From the NCBI RefSeq assembly GCF_030167915.1, contig NZ_JARGNB010000003.1, positions 1 to 64,000 on the forward strand: a stretch of 64,000 nt of DNA, in the 5' to 3' direction. This document shows positions 39,001-47,225 of this stretch, piece by piece (positions within the stretch are counted from its first letter, which is position 1; every line of letters starts with the position of its first letter). The position numbers and the translations under genes were made by a program. Source of the DNA: Aquabacterium humicola. GTDB taxonomy: Bacteria; Pseudomonadota; Gammaproteobacteria; Burkholderiales; Burkholderiaceae_C. A model generated the notes under the pieces. That model was not told the origin of the DNA and did not search any database. It was given only the letters and a program-made list of their open reading frames with translations.

Positions 39001-39344
39001 TCATCGTGCGCAACTCGATCCTGCTGGTCGACTTCATCGAGCTGCAAATGGGCCAGGGCGTGCCGCTGCCGCAGGCCGTGATCGCCTCGGCCGCCACCCG
39101 CGCGCAGCCGATCGGCCTGACCGCACTGGCGGCCATGCTCGGCGCGCTGTTCATCCTCGACGACCCGATCTTCAACGGCCTGGCCACCTCGCTGCTCTTC
39201 GGCATCTCGATCAGCACGCTGCTGACGCTGGTGGTGATCCCGGTGCTCTACTTCATGGCGGCCCGGCGCTCGCTGAGTGGTCGGCATGCTGGCGCCGCCA
39301 CGTCGCCGGCGGCACGCCGAATTCCCGGCGGAACGCACGGCTGA
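36069..39344 (+). CDS. RND efflux transporter permease (AcrB/MMPL-HAE type)
   Basis: The product is 1091 residues, the normal length for an RND pump subunit. It has the expected layout of one membrane helix, a large periplasmic loop, six helices, a second periplasmic loop and five or six more helices. The proton-relay motif in helix 4 is intact (GILVDDAIVVVEN). Other landmarks are NVFIPFPGASVRDVEQMV near the start, SVSKPGIAVLAVQF, RTIGGPGRAVLVEID and the late GMIALAGIIVRNSILLVDF. Drug, solvent or metal export cannot be distinguished from sequence alone. The charged metal-binding residues of CusA-type pumps are not evident. The last 92 bases overlap the end of the convergent AraC gene. Confidence 0.93.
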   Translation: MTSKALGPWGRLAASFQAAPITPLLALVLLLLGVAPVLVTPREEEPQIRVTMANVFIPFPGASVRDVEQMVATPAEQVLSQVTGVEHVMSVSKPGIAVLAVQFKVGLSRTEALVRLYDAVNAHADWLPPGLGAGPPLIKPMGIDDVPIAALTLFARDPAIGAQALERVAHSLEIELQRVPGTREVRTIGGPGRAVLVEIDPPRLAGAGLTVADLRQALQAANGGAPVGELLGGNRSVAVEAGLHLRDAQEVGELVVGVHEGRPVFLQDVATVRDGAPPAQRSVWHGEGGAAVAAHPAEYPAVTLQISKKPGENAIDVADGLLRRIDELRNTLIPAGVDVVASRNYGVTADHKARALIQKLLFATACVVALVFVTLGRREAAVVGAAVVLTLAGTLFASWAWGFTLNRVSLFALIFSIGILVDDAIVVVENIHRQQQLHPGETLAALIPRAVDEVGGPTVLATLTVIAALLPMAFLTGLTGPYMSPIPINASMGMLLSLGVAFTITPWLARLWMRPAAAHPDGRGGQLAALLQRLFERIFTPLLDEQRGPRHRRWLGAGIAALIALSLSLPAAGLVILKMLPFDNKSEFQVVVDMPAGTPLEQTAGVLRELGAFLAREPAVEHYQAYAGTASPINFNGLMRQYALRSGGEVGDLQVTLRDKAHRAEKSHAIVKRLRPGLQAIGHRLGANVKLVEVPPGPPVLAPLVAEVYGPDAAGRQQVAKAVRAVLEATPGVVDVDDSSIAAAPRKLLLIDRRKAALLGVSQSAIVSTLRTGLAGEDAAWLHDHSKVPAPTLLQLPAERHGELDALLQLQVRGAAGQLVPIRELVTVTDTQREQPIHHKDLLPVVFVTGDVAGRVDSPLYGLFAARAGLAALKAPGGGAPVEHFIRPPSDPYRDYAVKWDGEWQITYETFRDMGLTYAVGLVLIYLLVVAHFRSYRTPLIIMAPIPLTVVGVMPGHALLGAEYTATSMIGMIALAGIIVRNSILLVDFIELQMGQGVPLPQAVIASAATRAQPIGLTALAAMLGALFILDDPIFNGLATSLLFGISISTLLTLVVIPVLYFMAARRSLSGRHAGAATSPAARRIPGGTHG

Positions 39345-40230
39345 AGTTGGCGTCGCTCTCGTAGCCCACCTCCTCGGCGATGCGCGCCACGCTGAGCGAG
39401 CTGCGGCGCAGGTAGTTGGTGGCCAGCGCCATGCGCCAGCGGCCGAGGTACTGCATCGGCGACTGGCCGACGTAATGCGTGAAGCGCTCGGCCAGCACCG
39501 AGCGCGAGCTGCCGACCTCGCGCGCCAGTGCCTCCACCGTCCAGCGCGCCGCGGGCTTCTCGTGCATCAGCGCCAGGCACTTGCCGACGGTCTTGTCGCG
39601 CAGGCCCGAGAGCCAGCCGCTGTCTTCGGGCGACAGCTGCGCGACATAGCGGCGCAGCGTCTCCACCACCATCAGCTCGGACAGCTTGGCCAGCACGCCC
39701 TCGGCGCCGGGGTTCGGCGAGCTGGCCTCCTCGACCGCCAGCTGCAGCGAGGCCTCGAACCAGCGCGCCTGCGCGACGTTGCGCAGGCTCACCGTCACGA
39801 TGCGCGGCAGCGCCGCGAGCACCGGCCCGAACAGGCGCGGATCGCACACCATGTAGCCGCAGACCAGGCGTGTGGCCTCGCCGCCGCCGCCGAAATGCAG
39901 CACCTTCGGCCGTTCGCGAAGGATGGCCTCGGCGTCCATCGGCAGCGGCTGCCCGCCGATGGCCGAGGCCATCGTGTGCGCATCGCCCTGCGGGAAGACG
40001 ATGATGTCGCCGGCCTCCAGCTGCCGCGGCGCCATGCCGTCCAGCGTGATGTGGCAGCTGCCTTCGACGAGGTAGTGGTACAGCAGGATGCGGTCCGAGC
40101 CGAGGCCCAGCGAGCGCGCCAGCGACGATTCGGCCGGCGACTCGACGCACCACGGCGCGGTGAAGCGGGCGTTGAAGAAGATCGCGCCGTTGAGCTGCAC
40201 CACCTTCAGGATCTGGGACAGGGCATCCAT
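39253..40230 (-). CDS. AraC-family transcriptional regulator
   Basis: The product is 325 residues from the ATG at 40230. The N-terminal cupin-like sensor (about 25-110) includes LYHYLVEGSCHITLDG and AGDIIVFPQGDAHTM, and it is the AraC_binding/cupin type that binds small ligands. The C-terminal 100 residues carry the two helix-turn-helix units (WTVEALAREVGSSRSVLAERF and SVARIAEEVGYESDANFSRAF, ending in FGVPPATWRRQ). It is convergent with the efflux operon and overlaps the pump gene by 92 bases, so it may regulate that operon, but direct evidence such as a binding site is not visible. Confidence 0.9.
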   Translation of the reverse strand: MDALSQILKVVQLNGAIFFNARFTAPWCVESPAESSLARSLGLGSDRILLYHYLVEGSCHITLDGMAPRQLEAGDIIVFPQGDAHTMASAIGGQPLPMDAEAILRERPKVLHFGGGGEATRLVCGYMVCDPRLFGPVLAALPRIVTVSLRNVAQARWFEASLQLAVEEASSPNPGAEGVLAKLSELMVVETLRRYVAQLSPEDSGWLSGLRDKTVGKCLALMHEKPAARWTVEALAREVGSSRSVLAERFTHYVGQSPMQYLGRWRMALATNYLRRSSLSVARIAEEVGYESDANFSRAFRREFGVPPATWRRQHADHSASAGPP

Positions 40231-40336
40231 GCGTCCGCATTGGAGCCGAAGGCGGGACCCGGGGCAAACGCCGGCTGTGCGGCGGGGCCCCGCTCGTTCA
40301 CATTGCGGATGACGCGAACGGCCGCTATCCGACCAC

Positions 40337-42634
40337 TCATTGCACCGTGAACGACGCCGGTGCCGAGCTCGACGCCCCCCGGCTCGGCGTGCCGTAGAAG
40401 TCCGCCTGGACGGTGTAGGTCTCGCCGGAGCGCAGCCGCAGCTCGCCGCGCGCGAGAAGGTCGCCCAAGGCCCAGCGCGCCGTGCCGTCGGCTTCGGTGC
40501 GCAGCGCGACGATGGCGACCGACTTGCCTGCGGCGTCGATGACGTCCAGGGCGATCGGCGCACCGGCCACGGCCGGATCGACCCGCGCCTTCACCACCAG
40601 GCGTTGCAATGCTTCGCGCGAGAGCGGTTCGCGGCTGGTCTTCAGGTCGATCTCGGTGTTCGTCGCCCGCACGAAGTGCACGGCCGTCGTGATGCCGCCC
40701 AGCGGGATGCCGGTGTCGAGGTTCAGCACGCGGCCGATCAGGCTGACGTCGGTGCGCGAGCCGAGCTCCTTGCCGCCGCCGAGCCCGGGGTCGATGCGGT
40801 AGCGGATGCTGCGGCTCTGTCCCGGCGCCAGCGACACGGTGCGCTCGCTGACCCAGGCCTTCCAGTCGCGCGGCAGGTGCGTGACGTCGAGCCGCACATC
40901 CTGGTGCCGCTTCGTCGGGTTGGACACCAGCACGTTGCCGTCGAACGGCTTCCACGGGCTGGCCGACGTGGTGTCGAAGTCGCCGACGTTCTCCTGCGCG
41001 CAGTTGTTGTTGGCGTTGAGCTCGCCGGCCTGCACGTCGATGCACGCCTGCAGGCAGGTGTGGGTGGATGCGTTGGGCTGCCAGCTCACCGGGCCGACGA
41101 TGGCGGTGGCGCCGGGTGCGATCGACGGCACGGTCAGGCGGTCGATCAAGGCCCAGTTGCCGGTGTCGCCGATGCCCGGCGGCGACGACGCGGTGAACGA
41201 CACGCGCACGTTGGTGGCGGTGATGTTGCCCTCGTTGGTGACCCGCGCATACAGCCGGTTGACCCGCCCGGTGCGCGGGCGATCGCCGTTGCGCACCGGA
41301 TTGCCGGCCACGCCCGGGTTGACGGCCGGGTCGGCGTACTCGTAGCTGTCCCAGCCGTTGACCGGGCTGTCCACCCAGATGTCCGCGCTTTCCCAGGGCG
41401 GTGGTGCCCAGGGGGTGATGCGCAGGTCGAAGTAGGGATCGGCGCCCCAGCCGAGCTTGACCTGCAGGTTGGGCGCGGTGCCCGATACCTCGATCTTCAG
41501 GTTGCCGTAGGTCTGGTCGGTGAAGGTATTGCCGCTGCTGACGGGCCCGCCGAACAGCAGGATCGGCGGACGGCTCGAGTTGACGCCGCCGGCGTTGTCG
41601 TCGGCGTCGGTGATCACGACCGCGTTGGCGGGCAATTGCCGGCTGCCGGTCTGCCCCATCAGGGTCTGGCGGTTCTCGATGTACAGGTGGGTGCTGCCGC
41701 CCACGTCGAGCCGGATCGACTGCACCGAGCCGGCCGGCGGGTTCTCGGTCTCGTAGGGCGCGAGCGCGATGGTCTCGTCGATGCGCGCCGTGCCGCTCGG
41801 CCGCTGCAGCACGCGGACCTGGCCGGCCTGGTACCACTGCGCGATCTTGTCCTTGTGCCAGCCGGTCGTCTGGTTGGTGCAGTCCGTGCAGTCCATCAGG
41901 TCCCAGCTGCCGACGCGGCGGTTGACCGCGCCGTACAGGTCGGCGAAGCCGCCGAAGGCATGGCCCAGCTCATGCGCGGTGCGGCTCCAACCGGTCTGCG
42001 TGGAGACCACGACCACCGGCACGCTGACCTGGAAGGGCACCGGCGGGCTGGCGGTGCTGTTCAGCGTGAAGTTGCTCGTGCCCCAGGACGTGCCGCGATG
42101 GAACGGACCGATCACGACCACCACCACCTGCGTGAAGCTCTGGATGTTGAAGCCGTCGTTCACCGCGGCCTGCATCGCGTCGGTGAAGAAGCCGCTGAAG
42201 TCCTGCACCAGGTCCTGTCCGTCCTGCGCGGCCTTCAGCTTGGCGGCATCTGTCCCTGCCGCCGTGATGTCGGCGGCCGTCCACATGTAGTCGTCGTAGG
42301 TGCGCGGCAACTGGTACCAGCCGCTGGACGGCGCATGGGTGTAGGCGAAGGACAGGCGGCCGAACGAACTTTCGCGGAAGAAGTTCGACACGTCGCCGAA
42401 CTCCGCCTGTTCGCTGGTGCGCAGGGCGGCGAGTCCGCCGGTCTGGTCGTCGCTGGCACGCACGTAGATCACCAGCGTGGCCTGGTTCTGCCCGACGGGG
42501 CTGCCGGCCTGTACCGGCACACCGCCTTCGAAGGTGTAGTCGCCGCCGCCGGCACTGCCGGTGCGCCGCGGCCAGCAGGCGGCGAGCAGCGCGGTGCCGA
42601 GCAGCACAAGGAGAAGGGTGGTGAACCTGCGCAT
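40337..42634 (-). CDS. Zinc metalloprotease lipoprotein (M6/gametolysin-like)
   Basis: The product is 765 residues from the ATG at 42634 (GGGAGAG upstream). The N-terminus is a lipoprotein signal with lipobox LAAC (C20). The zinc-binding motif is HELGHAFGGFADLYG in the first third, matching H-E-x-x-H-x-x-G-x-x-x-D, as in M6/M11-type and Jannaschia-like metalloproteases. A Met-turn candidate follows in SWDLMDCTDC. The remainder is beta-rich, with a CARDB-like segment (RLYARVTNEGNITATNVRVSF), a cysteine pair (HTCLQACID) and a final Ig-like domain. It should be anchored at the envelope and degrade extracellular or periplasmic protein. It stands alone between AraC and the third TIR gene, which is divergent. 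Confidence 0.85.
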   Translation of the reverse strand: MRRFTTLLLVLLGTALLAACWPRRTGSAGGGDYTFEGGVPVQAGSPVGQNQATLVIYVRASDDQTGGLAALRTSEQAEFGDVSNFFRESSFGRLSFAYTHAPSSGWYQLPRTYDDYMWTAADITAAGTDAAKLKAAQDGQDLVQDFSGFFTDAMQAAVNDGFNIQSFTQVVVVVIGPFHRGTSWGTSNFTLNSTASPPVPFQVSVPVVVVSTQTGWSRTAHELGHAFGGFADLYGAVNRRVGSWDLMDCTDCTNQTTGWHKDKIAQWYQAGQVRVLQRPSGTARIDETIALAPYETENPPAGSVQSIRLDVGGSTHLYIENRQTLMGQTGSRQLPANAVVITDADDNAGGVNSSRPPILLFGGPVSSGNTFTDQTYGNLKIEVSGTAPNLQVKLGWGADPYFDLRITPWAPPPWESADIWVDSPVNGWDSYEYADPAVNPGVAGNPVRNGDRPRTGRVNRLYARVTNEGNITATNVRVSFTASSPPGIGDTGNWALIDRLTVPSIAPGATAIVGPVSWQPNASTHTCLQACIDVQAGELNANNNCAQENVGDFDTTSASPWKPFDGNVLVSNPTKRHQDVRLDVTHLPRDWKAWVSERTVSLAPGQSRSIRYRIDPGLGGGKELGSRTDVSLIGRVLNLDTGIPLGGITTAVHFVRATNTEIDLKTSREPLSREALQRLVVKARVDPAVAGAPIALDVIDAAGKSVAIVALRTEADGTARWALGDLLARGELRLRSGETYTVQADFYGTPSRGASSSAPASFTVQ

Positions 42635-42856
42635 CTCGTCTCTCCCGGACAGGCCCGGCGGGGCCATCGCAGATTCAGATTAGGCGAGCGGTGGGGTCGA
42701 TGAAAGTGCGTGAATGGACCAGCGTCATTAGGCAATAGGACGCAGGGCCTTCGACACACGCACTGGCGCTGTGCGCCAGCCATTCCCATCCTCCAGCGGG
42801 TGGATGCCTGGGGGAGCCGAAGCCGTAGCATGTCCGGTGGCGGGAAGGAGGTCGCG

Positions 42857-44125
42857 ATGGCCGGTGTCTTCATTTCCTATCGGCGACGCGACAGCGAGCC
42901 CTATGCCGATGCGCTCTACAGCGAGATTGCGCGCCGGCTCGACACGAGGGATGTCTTTCTCGATACGCGCGGCATCGCGCATGGCGCCGACTTCACGAAG
43001 GAGATCCGCGAGCGCCTGACCGCTTCGAAGATCGTCCTCGTGCTGATCGGCCCCGACTGGCTCGATGCGCGCGACGCGAATGGGGTCCAACGCCTGTCGG
43101 ACAACGAGGATTGGGTTCGCACCGAGATTCGCGAGGCGTTCACCCTCGGCCGCCGCGTCATTCCGGTGCTGGTCCGTGGCGCGACCATGCCGCCGCGCCA
43201 ATCCCTGCCGAGCGATATCGCGCAATTGGCCGATCTGAACGCATTCGTATTCGTCGACTTCGTTCGTGATGTGCCAAGACTCGTCGATCTGATCGATCGG
43301 CGCCTCCCGGTGGCGGAGCCGGCGGTTGTCATGGCCCTGGCTGCGGTCGGCGGGGCCATGGTGAGGACCAGCCTGCAAACGAGCGCGCGTGGGAGCGCCG
43401 GCTTGGATCCGGCGGACTTCTTTCCCATCGGCTTCTACGCGGTTCTCGGTACCGGCCTGTACTACGGGACGCTGGTGCTTGGCGCCAGCATCGCGCTGCG
43501 GCGGCGTCTGGGCTGGCGCACGGAGGAGATGCTGCGAGTCGCCGGATGTGTCGTGGGCGGTGCAGGTCTGGGCCACATGGCGCATTGGGTGATGTTCGGC
43601 GTATCCGCCGGCGATACCGCCGTCTACGCATTGCGGACCGGTCTGTGGTTCCTCGGGATCGGGGCGGGCCTGGCCATCGGCCTGCGCCGATTCGCGCCCA
43701 ACTTTCACTGGCAGCCTTCAGCGCTGGCCCTGTTGGTGCTCGTCCTCGCCGTGCTGGCGGCGGCCGGCGCCGCCATCGAGTTCCGATCGGAGGCGCTGAA
43801 CGGCGCGATCGAGCAGGTCCTGGAGCTCAAGGGCGCCATCCGGCGCAGTTGGCTCTGGTTGCCGATCACGCTGGGGCTCGGTGCCCTCTGGGCCGCGCGA
43901 TCGCGCGCGCGCGGCCGTCGCCTCGTCGCGTTCGCGAGCCTGACGCTGCCGCTGGTGGCGGCGATGATCCTGGCGGATCTCGTCGCGTCGGCGGCAGGAC
44001 AGGGGGTGCCACGAGAACTGCTGGCGGCCAAGAATGCCTGGGACAACGCGTTGTTCTATGGCGCGGCCATGGCCACGCTGGTCTGGCGCATCAACGTGTC
44101 CGATCGATCGGCCCTGCCGGATTGA
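42857..44125 (+). CDS. TIR-domain protein with multi-helix membrane domain
   Basis: The product is 422 residues from the ATG at 42857, which has AAGGAGG 5 bases upstream. Starts at 42710 and 42830 are rejected. Residues 1-150 are a TIR domain of the TIR_2 type: GVFISYRRRDSEPYADAL, FLDTRGIAHGADF, KIVLVLIGPDWLDAR and DWVRTEIREAF, with E90 at the catalytic glutamate position, then RRVIPVLVRGATMP. Residues 165-420 contain six or seven hydrophobic helices with short loops. The protein thus links a cytoplasmic TIR domain directly to a polytopic membrane domain. Unlike the other two TIR genes in this window it has no adjacent partner: the sucrose locus follows 210 bases later with its own operator. 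Confidence 0.85.
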   Translation: MAGVFISYRRRDSEPYADALYSEIARRLDTRDVFLDTRGIAHGADFTKEIRERLTASKIVLVLIGPDWLDARDANGVQRLSDNEDWVRTEIREAFTLGRRVIPVLVRGATMPPRQSLPSDIAQLADLNAFVFVDFVRDVPRLVDLIDRRLPVAEPAVVMALAAVGGAMVRTSLQTSARGSAGLDPADFFPIGFYAVLGTGLYYGTLVLGASIALRRRLGWRTEEMLRVAGCVVGGAGLGHMAHWVMFGVSAGDTAVYALRTGLWFLGIGAGLAIGLRRFAPNFHWQPSALALLVLVLAVLAAAGAAIEFRSEALNGAIEQVLELKGAIRRSWLWLPITLGLGALWAARSRARGRRLVAFASLTLPLVAAMILADLVASAAGQGVPRELLAAKNAWDNALFYGAAMATLVWRINVSDRSALPD

Positions 44126-44183
44126 GGTCGCCCTGCGCTCGCGGGCGCTTCGACAGACTGCTGTCCGGCGGGGTTTTCCCTGG

Positions 44184-44201
44184 TTTGCAATCGATTGCAA
44201 A
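44184..44201 (+). promoter_or_regulatory. LacI-family operator upstream of the sugar importer
   Basis: TTTGCAATCGATTGCAAA is a perfect 18-base palindrome with the central CG typical of LacI-family sites. A second copy of its 14-base core lies upstream of the TonB receptor gene at 47171. The LacI repressor is encoded downstream, so this is very likely its operator. Confidence 0.85.
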
Positions 44202-44335
44202 CTGACGAAGATGCGTCCCGCGATGCCGGCCCGCCGGGCTGGTGCAGGCTGCGCCGCCGACCGGGCGCGGCGTCGCCATCCGTCCGCCTGTCGCAAGGTC
44301 CCGCTCACCTGTCCGCACGCCCTCCGCACCGCCCC

Positions 44336-45676
44336 ATGCATGCCGTCGCCAAGCCCCGCCTGACCCTGCGCCAGGTGATCAACATGAACGTCGGCTTCTT
44401 CGGCATCCAGTTCAGCTTCGGGCTGCAGCAGGGCAACATGAGCCCGATCTACCAGTACCTCGGCGCGGACGAAGCCAGCCTGCCGCTGCTGTGGCTGGCG
44501 GGTCCGGTCACCGGGCTGCTCGTGCAGCCGGTGATCGGCGCGATGAGTGACCGCACCGTCTCGCGCTGGGGCCGGCGCACCCCGTACTTCATGGTCGGCG
44601 CACTGCTGTGCAGCCTGGGCCTGCTGGCGATGCCTTTCAGTCCGGCGCTGTGGTTCGCGGCCGGGCTGCTGTGGATCCTGGACGCGGCGAACAACGTGAC
44701 GATGGAGCCGTACCGCGCCTACGTCAGCGACCGGCTCGACGCGTCGCAGCACGCACTGGGCTTCCTGACGCAGAGCGCCTTCACCGGGCTGGCGCAGACG
44801 CTCGCGTACCTGACGCCGTCGCTGCTGGTGTGGCTGGGCGTCGGCCGCGACCTGGTCAACAGCCGCCACATCCCGTACGTGACGATCATCGCGTTCCTGA
44901 TCGGCTCGCTGCTGTCGCTGGCCACCGTGTGGTGGAGCGTGCGCACGACGCCCGAGCTGCCGCTCAGTTCGGACGATATCGACGCGCTGCGCGCCAAGCC
45001 GCGTGGGCTGCGCGCGACGCTGGGCGAAATCGCCGCCGCGCTGCGCGAGATGCCGCCGACGATGCGGCGGCTGTGGTGGATGAAGCTCTTCCAGTGGTAC
45101 GGGATGATGTGCTACTGGATCTACATCGTGCCCGCGCTGGCGCTGGTGGTCTTCGACACACGCGACGCCGCGAGCACGGGCTACCGCGAGGCCGGGCTGC
45201 TGAACGGCCAGCTCGGCGCGTTCTACAACGCGGTCGCCTTCGTCGCCGCGTTCGCGATGCTGCCGTTCACCCGGCGCTTCGGCGCCAAGGCGGTGCATGC
45301 GGTGTGCCTGGCGGTGGCCGGTGCCGGCCTGCTGTGGCTGCCGGGCATCGGCGAGCGCGCGCTGCTGTTCGTGCCGATGCTCGGCCTCGGCCTCGCGTGG
45401 GCCAGCATGATGGGCAACCCCTACGTGCTGCTCGCCGGCAGCATCCCGCCGGAACGCGCGGGCGTCTACATGGGCATCTTCAACATGTTCATCGTGCTGC
45501 CGATGATCCTGCAGATGCTGACCCTGCCGCTGATCTACCAGCCGCTGCTCGGCGGCCATCCCGGCAACGTGATCCGGCTCGCCGGCGCGTTGCTGGTCTG
45601 CGCCGCGATCGCGGTGTGCTTCGTCAAGGCGCCCGTGCGCGCCGTGCTTCCCGAACCGCTGAAGAACCCCGGATGA
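44336..45676 (+). CDS. MFS sugar transporter (sucrose/glycoside-type)
   Basis: The product is 446 residues from the ATG at 44336. It has twelve membrane helices and MFS features: [24 protein letters not shown] near the start, [15 protein letters not shown] as the loop 2-3 motif (D-R-x-x-x-R/K-x-G-R-R), and [16 protein letters not shown] later. It resembles the GPH/SUC-type importers that take up disaccharides with protons or sodium. It overlaps the sucrose phosphorylase by 4 bases (ATGA), so imported sucrose would meet the enzyme at once. The operator at 44184 controls the pair. Confidence 0.88.
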   Translation: MHAVAKPRLTLRQVINMNVGFFGIQFSFGLQQGNMSPIYQYLGADEASLPLLWLAGPVTGLLVQPVIGAMSDRTVSRWGRRTPYFMVGALLCSLGLLAMPFSPALWFAAGLLWILDAANNVTMEPYRAYVSDRLDASQHALGFLTQSAFTGLAQTLAYLTPSLLVWLGVGRDLVNSRHIPYVTIIAFLIGSLLSLATVWWSVRTTPELPLSSDDIDALRAKPRGLRATLGEIAAALREMPPTMRRLWWMKLFQWYGMMCYWIYIVPALALVVFDTRDAASTGYREAGLLNGQLGAFYNAVAFVAAFAMLPFTRRFGAKAVHAVCLAVAGAGLLWLPGIGERALLFVPMLGLGLAWASMMGNPYVLLAGSIPPERAGVYMGIFNMFIVLPMILQMLTLPLIYQPLLGGHPGNVIRLAGALLVCAAIAVCFVKAPVRAVLPEPLKNPG

Positions 45677-47163
45677 AGAACCAGGTCCAGTTGATCACCT
45701 ACGTCGACCGCTTCGGCGGCGGCGGCCTTGCCGAGCTGCGCGCCTTGCTGTGCGCACCGGAGTCCCCATTCGCCGGCCTCTTCGGCGGCGTGCACCTGCT
45801 GCCCTTCTACGACCCGATCGACGGCGCCGACGCCGGCTTCGATCCGATCGACCACACCCGCGTCGACCCCCGCCTGGGCGACTGGGACGCCATCCGCGCG
45901 CTGGGCGACCAGCTGCCGCTGATGGCCGACGTGATCGTCAACCACGTCTCGTCGCTGTCGCCGCAGTTCCAGGACTTCGAGCGCCACGCGGGCCTGTTCC
46001 TGACGATGGGCCAGGTGTTCCCGACCGGCGCCACCGAAGCCGAACTGCTGGCGATCTACCGCCCGCGGCCCGGCCTGCCGTTCACGCCGGCCGTGCTGCC
46101 CGGCGGCGAGCGCCGGTTGATGTGGACCACCTTCACGGCGCAGCAGATCGACATCGACGTCGAGCACCCGCTCGGCGAGGCCTACCTGCTGGGCATCCTG
46201 CGCACGCTGGCCGGCGCCGGTGTGCGCATGGTGCGGCTGGATGCGGTGGGCTACGCGATCAAGCGCCCCGGCACGTCCTGCTTCATGATCGCCGAGACCT
46301 TCGCCTTCATCGACGCCTTCACCGCGCAGGCGCGCGCGCTGGGCATCGAGGTGCTGGTGGAGGTGCATGCGCACCACCGGCGCCAGATCGAGATCGCCTC
46401 GCGCGTCGACTGGGTCTACGACTTCGCGCTGCCGCCGCTGGCGCTGCATGCGCTGTACACCGGCGATGCGCGGCCGCTGAAGCGCTGGATCGGCATGCGG
46501 CCGGTCAACGCGCTGACCGTGCTGGACACCCACGACGGCATCGGCATCATCGACATCGGGGCCGACGCCACCGACCGCCTCGCGCAGCCCGGCCTGATAA
46601 CGCCCGAAGCGCTCGACCAGCTGGTGGAGACCATCCACGCGCGCAGCGAAGGCCGCAGCCGGCAGGCCACCGGCGCCGCGGCGTCGAACCTGGATCTCTA
46701 CCAGGTCAACTGCACCTTCTACGACGCGCTCGGCCGCGACGACCGCGCCTACCTCGCGGCGCGCGCGATCCAGTTCTTCCTGCCCGGCGTGCCGCAGGTC
46801 TATTACGTCGGCCTGCTGGCCGGGCACAACGACATGGACCTGCTGGCCGCCACCGGCGTCGGCCGCGACATCAACCGCAGCCGCTACAGCCGCGGGCAGA
46901 TCGATGCGGCGCTGCAGCGGCCGGTGGTGCGGGACCTGCTGCGGCTGATCCGGCTGCGCAATGCGCACCCGGCCTTCGGCGGGCGCTTCGACTGCGTGGA
47001 CGGCGACGACCACACGCTGGACCTGCGCTGGCGCGCCGGTGATCACGAAGCGCGCCTGCTCGTGCGGCTCGACAGCGGCGAGGCGACGCTGGCCGTCACC
47101 CGCGACGGCCGCCTCGAACCCTGGCCGCTGCAGTTGGCCGATAGCGACGGCCCCTTTTTTTGA
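45673..47163 (+). CDS. Sucrose phosphorylase (GH13_18)
   Basis: The ATG at 45673 overlaps the transporter stop. The product is 496 residues, the usual size. Active-site residues line up with known sucrose phosphorylases: nucleophile D190 in VRLDAVGYAIK, acid/base E230 in VLVEVHAHH, and transition-state D288 in LDTHDGIG. Their spacing is the same as in the Bifidobacterium enzyme. FYDPIDGADAGFDPIDHTRVD near the start and GTSCFMIAETFAFI are family marks. The enzyme cleaves sucrose with phosphate to glucose-1-phosphate and fructose in the cytoplasm, saving ATP. Related GH13_18 members use glucosylglycerate or glucosylglycerol. The surrounding genes favour sucrose. Confidence 0.9.
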   Translation: MKNQVQLITYVDRFGGGGLAELRALLCAPESPFAGLFGGVHLLPFYDPIDGADAGFDPIDHTRVDPRLGDWDAIRALGDQLPLMADVIVNHVSSLSPQFQDFERHAGLFLTMGQVFPTGATEAELLAIYRPRPGLPFTPAVLPGGERRLMWTTFTAQQIDIDVEHPLGEAYLLGILRTLAGAGVRMVRLDAVGYAIKRPGTSCFMIAETFAFIDAFTAQARALGIEVLVEVHAHHRRQIEIASRVDWVYDFALPPLALHALYTGDARPLKRWIGMRPVNALTVLDTHDGIGIIDIGADATDRLAQPGLITPEALDQLVETIHARSEGRSRQATGAAASNLDLYQVNCTFYDALGRDDRAYLAARAIQFFLPGVPQVYYVGLLAGHNDMDLLAATGVGRDINRSRYSRGQIDAALQRPVVRDLLRLIRLRNAHPAFGGRFDCVDGDDHTLDLRWRAGDHEARLLVRLDSGEATLAVTRDGRLEPWPLQLADSDGPFF

Positions 47164-47170
47164 CCCTGAA

Positions 47171-47184
47171 TGCAATCGATTGCA
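47171..47184 (+). promoter_or_regulatory. LacI-family operator upstream of the TonB receptor
   Basis: TGCAATCGATTGCA is a perfect 14-base palindrome, identical to the core of the operator at 44184-44201. It sits 42 bases before the receptor ATG, where bound repressor would block transcription or elongation into this gene. Confidence 0.82.
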
Positions 47185-47225
47185 GCACTGACAACCCCGC
47201 GTTCCCACCCGAAGAGGAGACACTG

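Noticed and set aside
37770-39338. 522-codon minus-strand open frame opposite the RND pump
   Set aside because: Low-complexity Arg/His/Gln sequence; the pump reads cleanly over the same bases.
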